Source of the DNA: CAG-873 sp910578365
GTDB taxonomy: Bacteria; Bacteroidota; Bacteroidia; Bacteroidales; Muribaculaceae
NCBI GenBank assembly: GCA_951635545.1
Contig: OX620685.1
Span: 1,860,001 to 1,924,000 of the forward strand
DNA length: 64,000 nt
Direction: 5' to 3'
The notes under the pieces were generated by a model, which saw only the letters and a list, made by a program, of their open reading frames with translations, searched no databases and was not told the origin of the DNA. Positions within the stretch are counted from its first letter, which is position 1, and every line of letters starts with the position of its first letter. A program made the position numbers and the translations under genes. Below, in pieces: positions 50,813-59,400 of this stretch.

Positions 50813-51652
50813 ATGAGCGACGGCAACAGGCAGCCGGAAATAGGGCTGCACTATGTGGATTGCACCACCATAGAGCGCATAGGACTTGACATCCATCTTA
50901 GTGTCAATGGATTTTTCTACTGCACGGAGGGTAGTGTTAGTCTTATGTCGGAAGACCGTACGGTTAATCTTACCTGTGGACACCTATATATATACCCACC
51001 GTACTCGCATACCCGCATCACCGACTACTCCGGCAATTTGCGCGGAGTGGCCGGCATAGCCAATTTCGACTTTGTGCAGGAAGTGCTGAGATTGATTACC
51101 GATACCCGTAGCCAGATGCTGCTACTGTCGAACCCTGTGTCGGCTCTTGAAGGCGACATCCGTCGCGACTTCGAGGAGTTGCTGAAAATAGTTATGGCGC
51201 GTCAGCATCTGGCCTCCGGCAAGGTCGGGCGTCTTTGCCTGCACGCGCTGGGCGAGGCGCTGTGCTACGAAATCATAAACATCTTTTTTGAAAAACAGCA
51301 GGTCGAGCCCGAAGTTAAAACCCGGGCCGATGCCGTGTTCGACCACTTCATACGCCACCTCAACGAACATTACCGCAGCCACCGCGAAGTTCAGTTCTAC
51401 GCAGGGCTGCAGTGTCTGAGCACACGCTACTTCTCGTCGCTCGTGCGCCGCCGCAGCGGCCGGACCCCCTGCGAGTGGATATCCACCATGGTGCTGAATG
51501 AAGCTAAACGCCTGCTGTCCGACCCCGAAAAAAGCATCAAGCAGGTAGCCGCAGAACTGTCGTTCGCCAACCAGTCGTTTTTCGGCAGCTTTTTCCGCCA
51601 GCAGGCCGGCTGCAGCCCCAGCGCGTGGCGCAGAGGCAAAAACATGGTGTAA
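50813..51652 (+). CDS. AraC-family transcriptional regulator
   Basis: 279 residues. An N-terminal cupin-like sensor part (about 1-130, with LTCGHLYIYPPYSHTRITDY) and a C-terminal AraC DNA-binding domain with two helix-turn-helices, ending KQVAAELSFANQSFFGSFFR and CSPSAWRRG. The ATG overlaps the stop of the SemiSWEET gene (ATGA), so it was probably translated with the transporter and may have controlled sugar uptake; IS982 copy C now separates it from its original promoter. Confidence 0.92.
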   Translation: MSDGNRQPEIGLHYVDCTTIERIGLDIHLSVNGFFYCTEGSVSLMSEDRTVNLTCGHLYIYPPYSHTRITDYSGNLRGVAGIANFDFVQEVLRLITDTRSQMLLLSNPVSALEGDIRRDFEELLKIVMARQHLASGKVGRLCLHALGEALCYEIINIFFEKQQVEPEVKTRADAVFDHFIRHLNEHYRSHREVQFYAGLQCLSTRYFSSLVRRRSGRTPCEWISTMVLNEAKRLLSDPEKSIKQVAAELSFANQSFFGSFFRQQAGCSPSAWRRGKNMV

Positions 51653-51676
51653 AAAGGCACAGAGCGTGAATAAAAA

Positions 51677-51708
51677 TTTGGAAATTAGGCGAATAATTCG
51701 TAACTTTG
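51677..51708 (+). promoter_or_regulatory. Promoter of the rplM cluster
   Basis: TTTG (51677-51680) and TAACTTTG (51701-51708), 24 bases start to start. Confidence 0.8.
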
Positions 51709-51714
51709 CAGTCC

Positions 51715-51817
51715 GATTATGTCCAATTAATAACAGGGCAAGCTGTGCCCGGCCGCTTTTGGCCAAGCACCGGGTAATGGCGAGTCAAATTAACTAACTA
51801 TTAATTAAACATTTAAA
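51715..51817 (+). ncRNA. Structured rplM leader, candidate ribosomal-protein leader RNA
   Basis: About 100 bases between the transcription start and rplM. Two hairpins lie side by side: GGGC/GCCC (about 51737-51751) and GGCC/GGCC (about 51752-51765), followed by CACCGGG. L13 commonly represses its own operon through the leader; a Bacteroidia-specific L13 leader class has been proposed, which I recall but cannot verify here. Confidence 0.45.
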
Positions 51818-52297
51818 GTGGATACCTTAAGTTACAAGACAGTATCACCCAACGCACAGCAGGTGGAACGTGAGTGGGTAGTTATCGACGCTACCGACCA
51901 GGTTCTGGGCCGTCTTTGCGCTAAAGTTGCCAAGCTTCTGCGCGGCAAGTACAAACCCAGCTACTCTCCCTTCGTAGAGTGCGGTGACAACGTAATCATC
52001 ATCAATGCCGACAAAGTCATTCTGACCGGCAAGAAGATGACCGACAAAATCTACCTCAACTACACCGGCTACCCCGGCGGTCAGCGTGAGCTCACCCCCG
52101 AAGTGCTGATGAAGAAGTCGTTCAACAAGCACCTCAAGGCCGGCATGCACCCCCTGTACATCCGTGTTATGAAGGGTATGCTGCCCAAGAACCGTATGGG
52201 CCGCCGCCTGATTGAGAACATGCACGTGTACAATGGTCCCAGCCACCCCCACGAAGCACAGAACCCCAAAGTTATCGACATCAACACATTGAAGTAA
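51818..52297 (+). CDS. rplM: 50S ribosomal protein L13
   Basis: 159 residues, starting at a GTG (51818) that fits the conserved Bacteroidales N-terminus MDTLSYKT. Signature WVVIDATDQVLGRLCAKVAK near 21-40 and the GMLPKNRMGRR block. An early-assembling 50S protein. Seven bases before rpsI, the usual partner. Confidence 0.96.
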   Translation: MDTLSYKTVSPNAQQVEREWVVIDATDQVLGRLCAKVAKLLRGKYKPSYSPFVECGDNVIIINADKVILTGKKMTDKIYLNYTGYPGGQRELTPEVLMKKSFNKHLKAGMHPLYIRVMKGMLPKNRMGRRLIENMHVYNGPSHPHEAQNPKVIDINTLK

Positions 52298-52304
52298 TTG
52301 AAGC

Positions 52305-52691
52305 ATGGAAACAGTTAATGCAGTAGGCCGTCGTAAGGCCGCAGTCGCACGCGTTATTGTCAAAGAAGGCAACGGCGTGATTACCATCAACAAGCGACCC
52401 CTCGAAGTGTACTTCCCCTCTTCGATTCTTCAGTACATCGTAAAACAGCCGCTCACTACCCTGGACGTAGCCGAGAAGTACGACATCCACGTGAACCTCG
52501 ACGGCGGTGGCTACAAAGGCCAGGCCGAAGCTCTCCGTCTGGGTATCGCCCGCGCGCTGGTAAAAATCAACCCCGACGACAAGGCAGTGCTGCGCAAGCA
52601 TGGCTTCATGACCCGCGACCCTCGCGCCGTAGAACGCAAGAAACCCGGTCAGCCCAAGGCACGCAAGCGCTTCCAGTTCTCGAAGCGTTAA
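52305..52691 (+). CDS. rpsI: 30S ribosomal protein S9
   Basis: 128 residues. VNAVGRRKAAVARVIVKEGN opens the protein and the basic C-terminal tail ends ARKRFQFSKR, which reaches the ribosomal P site. Co-transcribed with rplM. Confidence 0.97.
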   Translation: METVNAVGRRKAAVARVIVKEGNGVITINKRPLEVYFPSSILQYIVKQPLTTLDVAEKYDIHVNLDGGGYKGQAEALRLGIARALVKINPDDKAVLRKHGFMTRDPRAVERKKPGQPKARKRFQFSKR

Positions 52692-52826
52692 TCGCAGGCC
52701 GCTTTTATGGCGGCATACTGTCAAGAACGCGAATTTGTGTTTAGTATCTAAACCGCGAAGATGGACACGTTCCCTACCTCACGGTTGTTTTTTTCAAAAG
52801 AACGTAAACCAACCCCAAACAAAATC

Positions 52827-53648
52827 ATGGCAAATCCCACATTTGACCAACTCCTCGAAGCAGGCTGCCATTTCGGTCACCTCAAGCGCAAATGGAATCC
52901 TGCAATGGCTCCTTACATCTTTATGGAGCGCAACGGTATCCACATCATCGACCTCTATAAGACAGCCGCAAAGCTCGAAGAAGCAAGCGCTGCCCTCAAA
53001 TCGATAGCCAAGTCCGGCAAAAAGGTGCTCTTCGTAGCCACCAAAAAGCAGGCCAAGCAAGTAATCGCCGACATGGCTAAGAGCGTGAACATGCCCTACG
53101 TGACCGAACGCTGGCCGGGCGGCATGCTCACCAACTTCCCCACCATCCGCAAGGCTGTGAAGAAGATGACTTCCATCGACAAGATGATTAAGGACGGCAC
53201 CTTCGACAACCTCAGCAAGCGCGAACGCCTCCAGGTGACCCGTCAGCGCGCCAAGCTCGAAAAGAACCTTGGCTCGATTGCCGACCTCAACCGTCTGCCC
53301 TCCGCACTCTTCGTAGTCGATGTCCTCAAAGAGCGCATCGCCGTAGCCGAGGCAAACCGTCTGGGTATCCCAGTGTTCGGTATCGTCGATACCAACTCCG
53401 ACCCCAACAGCGTTGACTTCGTAATCCCCGCCAACGACGACGCCAGCAAGTCGATCGAGGTAATCCTCGGTGCTGTTTGCTGTGCAATGGCCGAAGGACT
53501 CGAAGAGCGCAAGGCTGAAAAAATCGACACTGCCGCTGCCGAAGGCGAAGAAGCTCCCAAGCGCGAACGTCGCCGCGTACGTCGCAACGACGAAGCCGAA
53601 GAAGCTGAAGCTCCCGTTGCAGAAGCAGCTGAAGAAGCAGCCGAATAA
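52827..53648 (+). CDS. rpsB: 30S ribosomal protein S2
   Basis: 273 residues from the ATG at 52827 (MANPTFDQLLEAGCHFGHLK). Typical blocks: RWPGGMLTNFPTIRKAVKKM and PSALFVVDVLKERIAVAEAN. The C-terminal ~40 residues are an acidic Ala/Glu tail with a basic RRERRRVRRN-like patch, longer than in E. coli but usual for this group. 135 bases separate it from rpsI; a GCCGC/GCGGC hairpin lies in that gap. Confidence 0.96.
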   Translation: MANPTFDQLLEAGCHFGHLKRKWNPAMAPYIFMERNGIHIIDLYKTAAKLEEASAALKSIAKSGKKVLFVATKKQAKQVIADMAKSVNMPYVTERWPGGMLTNFPTIRKAVKKMTSIDKMIKDGTFDNLSKRERLQVTRQRAKLEKNLGSIADLNRLPSALFVVDVLKERIAVAEANRLGIPVFGIVDTNSDPNSVDFVIPANDDASKSIEVILGAVCCAMAEGLEERKAEKIDTAAAEGEEAPKRERRRVRRNDEAEEAEAPVAEAAEEAAE

Positions 53649-53687
53649 TTAATTTCAATCACAAACCTCCAAAAAACTCCAGATAAT

Positions 53688-54680
53688 ATGGCAGTAACAA
53701 TGGCAGAAATCACCAAGCTGCGTCACCTCACAAGTGCCGGCCTGATGGACTGCAAAAAAGCTCTTGCCGAAACCGACGGCGACATCGAAAAGGCCGTTGA
53801 AATTCTCCGCAAGAAAGGTCAGGCAGTTGCCGCCAAGCGCGAAGACCGTCAGGCAGCCGAAGGTTGCGTGCTGGCCAAGAGCGAAGGCAACTTTGCCGCT
53901 ATCGTGGCCCTGAACTGCGAAACCGACTTCGTAGCCAAAAACGCAGGCTTCGTTGAACTCACCCAGAAGATTCTCGACGCCGCAGTTGCAAACCGTGTGA
54001 AGTCGGTTGACGAACTCAAGGCTTTACAGCTCAACGGTCTTACCATCGCTGACCTCGTGACCGAAGAAAGCGGCAAGACCGGCGAAAAGACCGAAATCAG
54101 CGCATACGAATGGCTCGAAGGCCCCAGCACCACTTCGTACAACCACCTTGGCAACAAGCTTAGCACCATCGTAGCATTCAACCTCGAAGGAGTTGACTAC
54201 CAGGTGGGCCGCGACGTGGCAATGCAGGTTGCTTCGATGAACCCCGTAGCCGTAGACCAGGCAAGCGTTCCCGCCGAAGTGGTTGAAAGCGAAAAGGCCG
54301 TTGCTATCGAAAAAACCAAGCAGGAGCAGGTTAAGAAGGCCGTTGAGAACGCACTCAAGAAGGCCGGCATCAACCCCAACCTCGTTGACAGCGAAGACCA
54401 CATCGAATCGAACATCGCCAAGGGCTGGCTCACTGCCGAGGAAGCCGACAAGGCTCGCGTAATCATCAAAGAAACCGCTGAAGCCAAGGCTGCCAACCTG
54501 CCCGAGCAGATGATTGAAAATATCACCAAGGGCCGTCTGCAGAAATTCTACAAGGAATCCTGCCTGATGGAACAGGAGTTCATCAAAGACGGTGACCTCA
54601 CCATTGGCAAGTACCTCGAAAAAGCTCAGAGTGGCCTCGTGGTTGTAGCGTTCAAGCGCGTAAACCTTAATCAGGACTAA
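53688..54680 (+). CDS. tsf: Elongation factor Ts
   Basis: 330 residues. The N-terminal UBA-like domain (EITKLRHLTSAGLMDCKKAL, then ETDGDIEKAVEILRKKG) is followed by the EF-Tu binding core with NCETDFVAKN near 83-92. It recycles EF-Tu-GDP to EF-Tu-GTP. 39 bases after rpsB, the usual pair. Confidence 0.96.
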   Translation: MAVTMAEITKLRHLTSAGLMDCKKALAETDGDIEKAVEILRKKGQAVAAKREDRQAAEGCVLAKSEGNFAAIVALNCETDFVAKNAGFVELTQKILDAAVANRVKSVDELKALQLNGLTIADLVTEESGKTGEKTEISAYEWLEGPSTTSYNHLGNKLSTIVAFNLEGVDYQVGRDVAMQVASMNPVAVDQASVPAEVVESEKAVAIEKTKQEQVKKAVENALKKAGINPNLVDSEDHIESNIAKGWLTAEEADKARVIIKETAEAKAANLPEQMIENITKGRLQKFYKESCLMEQEFIKDGDLTIGKYLEKAQSGLVVVAFKRVNLNQD

Positions 54681-54712
54681 TCCAACGTAAGTTGATTTTT
54701 TAAATATTTCAG

Positions 54713-54744
54713 GAGCCGCCTCCCGCAAGGGAAGCGGCTCTTTT
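54713..54744 (+). terminator. Terminator of the rplM-rpsI-rpsB-tsf cluster
   Basis: Stem GAGCCGC/GCGGCTC (with inner TCCC/GGGA) followed by TTTTG. Confidence 0.9.
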
Positions 54745-54865
54745 GTGTTCTCACACATTGTGCCCCCGGTTGACGCTTTTCTCCCGTCGTGACGACGGGA
54801 AAGTATAATCAATTTTTTTTGTGCAAATTTCTGCAAAAATATGTTGCATTGACGGGGTGTTTTAG

Positions 54866-54873
54866 TAACTTTG
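54866..54873 (+). promoter_or_regulatory. -7 element before the type IX cargo pair
   Basis: TAACTTTG, 62 bases before the ATG at 54935; a weak TTG lies near the -33 position. Confidence 0.5.
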
Positions 54874-54934
54874 CGCCTGATGAATATCTAAAAGACTGCA
54901 TAAACCTAATTTTAACATCTTAAAGTACATTTCC

Positions 54935-56491
54935 ATGCTAAAAAAACTATTACACCTATCAGTAGTGCTCGCGTCGGCAGGGTCGCTGTGCGCCTGGAAC
55001 CCGGCCACCGGCCCGAATCTGCTTATATCGGGGCAGGATGTGCCCGGTCAGGACCTGCCGCTGGCAGTGCCCGGCCCCGATGGTTCGACATTCGTATCAT
55101 GGCTTTCGTGGGAGGACTCAAACGCATCGCTTAAACTGCAACTGCTGGATAAGGACGGCGCCCCGCAACTGGGCGAAAGCGGTATATATGTGTCGCAGCA
55201 TGCTACGCCTTCCTGGTCGAGCGGCTACGACATAACTTCGGATACTTCCGGAAATGTATATATAGCCTATTCCGACAAGCGCAACGGCACCTGGCAGACT
55301 TATGTGTATAAAATCGACAGCCACGGAGCCAAGCAGTGGGGCGACGGCGTGCCGGTGGCCGAAAACAACGTAGAGTCGTGTCTGAATCCTAAGCTGCTGC
55401 GCACCGATGCCGGCAACGTGGTTGTAGCATATCAGTCGCTTGTCGGTGCGCGCAACACCATAAAGATAACCAAACTCGCCGCCGACGGCTCCAAGGCCTG
55501 GGGCGGCATGATAGAACTCACCGGCACCAACGGCCTGTATGCGCTGGCCGATGCCGGCGGCGACTCGTTCTACGCCGTGTATGTCGAAGGCGTTGCCGGT
55601 AACCTCACGGTGATGCGCTATACCGCCAATGGCGAAGGCGCCTGGGAAGAGCCGGTATCGGTCGACAGGGGCAGCGCCATAGTAAGCCGCGAGCCTATGG
55701 TCACTGCCGACGGCTCTGGCGGCATAGTGCTGAGCTGGAACCATGCCGTCAGTACCACCAAGGTAGTTGGCGCACTGCAGGCTATGAACCGCAGCGGCGA
55801 GCTGCTCTGGCCCGAGCCTCAGTACTATCCGACCTCGCTTAGTGTGGCGACTTCGCCGCAGGGCGACATTTATGTGGCATATCCGTTCAGCGATGTCAAC
55901 GGCGTGAATCTCGGAGTGGCCAAATATGATGCCGCCGGCGAATATCTGTGGGACAGCCCGGTGCTGCTCGACTGGCTTTCGTACAGCGTGAGCATATATG
56001 GAGTGCAGGTAGTCGACGGCGGCGACCTGGCCGTGGTGTACCGCAACGCCTCGGCTTTCAACGAAGCCACCATCGAATACAGTCAGCTTGACCCCGGCGG
56101 CAACATTGTCGATACCCAACTGCCGGTGAGCATGATGCTCGGCGACAAAGGTCGTGGCGGCCTCAGCTACAGCGGTGGCCGCCAGCTGGTGCTCGCCTGG
56201 GGCGACAACGGCATGGCAGACGGCCGGGGCAGCATTTATGCGCAGAATATAGTTATGGCCGAACCGGCGTCGCTGACCCCGACTCTCGCAGGCGGCAAGG
56301 CGTTGAAAGCCGCATACAGTCATGGCGCACTCAGTGTGAACGCCGATGGCGAGGCCTCGGTGTTCGATTGCAGCGGAAGTTTGATGTTCACATGCCGCAT
56401 TGTCGGCGGAACGGCACATACTGCAGCCCTTGCTCCCGGAGTGTATATTCTCAGAATGAATGGCGAAACGGTTAAATTTACTGTACTATGA
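54935..56491 (+). CDS. Secreted beta-propeller-like protein with type IX sorting domain
   Basis: 518 residues with signal peptide (about 1-20, to CAW). The body (about 25-440) contains repeated strands with DG/DKDG turns (KLQLLDKDGAPQLGESGIYV, KITKLAADGSKAWGG, AMNRSGELLWPEPQ), as in beta-propellers. The last ~75 residues (ALSVNADGEASVFDCSGSLM ... LAPGVYILRMNGETVKFTVL) form a type IX C-terminal sorting domain. Predicted to be secreted across the outer membrane. The stop overlaps the next gene's start (ATGA). Function unknown. Confidence 0.8.
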   Translation: MLKKLLHLSVVLASAGSLCAWNPATGPNLLISGQDVPGQDLPLAVPGPDGSTFVSWLSWEDSNASLKLQLLDKDGAPQLGESGIYVSQHATPSWSSGYDITSDTSGNVYIAYSDKRNGTWQTYVYKIDSHGAKQWGDGVPVAENNVESCLNPKLLRTDAGNVVVAYQSLVGARNTIKITKLAADGSKAWGGMIELTGTNGLYALADAGGDSFYAVYVEGVAGNLTVMRYTANGEGAWEEPVSVDRGSAIVSREPMVTADGSGGIVLSWNHAVSTTKVVGALQAMNRSGELLWPEPQYYPTSLSVATSPQGDIYVAYPFSDVNGVNLGVAKYDAAGEYLWDSPVLLDWLSYSVSIYGVQVVDGGDLAVVYRNASAFNEATIEYSQLDPGGNIVDTQLPVSMMLGDKGRGGLSYSGGRQLVLAWGDNGMADGRGSIYAQNIVMAEPASLTPTLAGGKALKAAYSHGALSVNADGEASVFDCSGSLMFTCRIVGGTAHTAALAPGVYILRMNGETVKFTVL

Positions 56492-59400
56492 CAGTGCGAC
56501 AACTACTTTGCGGCCTGCTGCTTGCCGGAGCAACCACGGCCACGGCCCAATATTACGGTACGACCGTATTTGTAGAAGGCTTCGACGGCGATGCTTTCCC
56601 TCAGACATGGAGTCAGGAGAACGCGGTGCCGACCAATACCACCAGATGGGAACTCGGCGATATCGGCAAACCGCAGTTCTCCCTTATCGAGCCGTCGAGC
56701 CGTCGTTCGGCGCGAATAATGGTGAACGGCAACGATACCCGGCTCACCCTTACTTCGCCCGAAATAGATGCGACAGGCCTTGGCGGACTCCAGGTGGGCT
56801 TCTATGGCTATGAACTGAACTATGCCTTCCGGGGCGGCATTGACTTCCGCTTCCGTGTGAGCAACGACGGCGGAGCCAGCTGGACCGACCTGTTTTCGAC
56901 TGTGAATGGCGATTCGTTCGCCGGCACGCCGGTAGGCGGATGGAACCTCTACCGCTATCAGCTGCCGGCCAAATTCGACGACAGCAGTCTGCTGCTGCAA
57001 TTCTATGTCGATGCCTCGCCGGTGCATAATCCGCAGAGTCTGGCCGGCTATATCGACGGTGTGTTTGTGTCGCTTCTGCCCGAGGTCGACCCTGCCATAA
57101 CCGACATCAACTATTCGACCAGCGACGTCAGGCCTACCGAGGGTGTGTTCGGCAAGTCGGAGCCGTTGACCCTGACCATGCATAACTGCGGCACACGCGA
57201 GCTGGCCGAAGCCGAGTTCTATTACAGTGTGGACGGCGGTGCCGAGCACAGCCGGGTGTGCGTGTTTCCGGCTCCGGTTGCGCCCGGCGCGGACTATACG
57301 TTCAGTTTCCCCGGCGGCATTGACTTGAGCGCCACGGGACACCGCCGTACAATCGTGGCCGGTGTGCGGGCCGACGGCGACCCTATTGCCTACAACAACA
57401 AAATCAAGGCCTATGCCGAGAATCTGGTTGTGTCGGTCCCCTATATACCCTTCTTCCACGATGAGGACGGAGTGAAAACCGTTTCCGACGACGGCTGGAA
57501 AACCTTTGAGAACAACAGCGAATATGGCTGGGACTACGAGGACTGGTACGGTTTCTTCTGGTATGTCGAGCCCGAGTGGAACGATGAGCCCAACGATGCC
57601 TATCTGGTGTCGCGCCCCATAGCCATGCATGCCGGCAACTCGTACCGCATAGAGTTCTCGGCCGTGACCGAAGACGAGGGTTACGGCGCCAACGCCATGA
57701 AGGTTTATGCAAGTACCGATGCCGGCATGGCTGAGGGCCTGCACGAAATATGGAGCAACGACGATATCACCGATGAGAACGCACTGAGTCAGTCGGCTGT
57801 GTTTACCGCCGCGACCGACGGCATCTATTATATCGGCTTCCACTCGCTGAGCGAGGCCGGAGCCGGCGTGATGCGTCTGGAGAATATCGCCGTGTACCGC
57901 AATGTCGACACCGATGCCGCAGTTGTGGCCGTACATTCGCCTCAGCCCTCGGCTTACCGCTATACCGATGCCGAAACAGTAAAGGCCACCATAGCCAACT
58001 ATGGCTCCGGCCCCATAGCCGCCGGCACCGCCAGGGTCTGCCTTGAAATCGACGGCAAGACCGTGCTGAGCGAGCCTCTGGCCGATGCTCTGGCTCCGAA
58101 CAGTACAGTCGAGTTCACTTTCGCAGGCACAGTCGACCTGAGCGATCTCGGCACAGTCCATATAGTAAAGCTCGGTGTTGAACTGCCCGGCGACGAAGAC
58201 CCCTCCAACGATGCCGTGGAGTTCCGTCTGGAAAGCGACCTCACTCTGGCGCCATATATCCCCGACATGGGTACCTCCACCGTAAAGGGCTACGACATAG
58301 CACGCTGGACGGTAGACGACAATAATGGCGACGGCTACACCTTTAGCGCCCGCTCCGACGCCATGCTCGACTCATATATCTTCAGCTACGGCGGCGGTCT
58401 GTACGGTTTTACCACCGTGACACTGCCAGGGTCCGACGAAGCCCTTACTTCGCGCCACATACTGCTCGAAGGCGGCAAGACATATAAACTCAACTATCTG
58501 AGCCGTGTGGGCATGGAAGGCGGCAGTCTGCCTCTGGCCATAAAGCTTGTGAACACCGCCGATGCAAGTATTCTCGATATAGCGTCGGCTGCCGTCGACA
58601 CATTCGGCTACGTCGAAAACTCGGTAACATTCACTCCGGCGTCGGACGGCATATATCAGCTCCGCTTCGAGGTGCGCGACGACAAAGCCATCGACTACCG
58701 CATGTATCTTGGCGGCTTCCGTCTGGCCGAGCAGTTCGGCTGTGACCTTTCGGCCGAGAAGATAGTCCTGCCATCCTCGTATGTGTCGGAAATCCGCAGC
58801 TATCCTGTCGGGCTTGTGATACGCAACAACGGTACCGCAGTGGTCGATTCGTTTGTTCTTGAAGCCGTTTCGGAGAGCATAGGCAATCGCAAACAGAAAT
58901 TCACGAACGTGGCCCTTGAGCCCGACGGCGAGTACACGGTTTATTTCAACGAAGACTTTGTATTCGACGCTTCGGCCGACGAGCAGCTCCATATCAGTGT
59001 CAGCACCGACGGCGACGAGTACGCAGGCAACAACAGCGTAAGCCGTACAATCAGCTATATCGAGCCGTATGACCTGCCATTCAGCCTTCTGCCCGAGGAG
59101 GCGCTGAGCCGCAGCGCGGCGTTCAACCTCAACCGCGATGCCTTTGCCTTCACCGCCGACCGCAGCATGGGTCTGGGTTACATATATTTGGCCAACGGCG
59201 AAACCGAGGCCAACGACTATGTGGCAACTCCGGCCATGAACTTACGTGCCGGCAAGGCAGTCCGCGTGTCGTTTTGCTATTACGTGCTTGAGGGCGACAC
59301 TGCCGATATCGACGTGTTTGCCTACAGTGCCGCCACCAACACCACAGTGCCGGTAATCAGCCTCAGAGAGTTGTCGCAGACGGTTATGAGCCGCTATACC

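Larger units (their letters stand above)
49379..50816 (+). pseudogene. SemiSWEET sugar transporter gene interrupted by IS982
   Basis: Residues 1-78 (49379-49612) hold three membrane helices and the SemiSWEET/PQ-loop block GYIASVCMILGYMPQAITTM followed by RTRDTDGIALPTF. The last 14 codons (GIKIHNDRKKKRKK, ending 50816) lie after IS982 copy C. Removing the element and one TATTC duplication restores 92 residues in frame. As it stands the frame runs on into the IS and ends at 49750 with a 45-residue foreign tail. All three helices are kept, so some function is possible. The native stop overlaps the araC start (ATGA). Confidence 0.88.
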
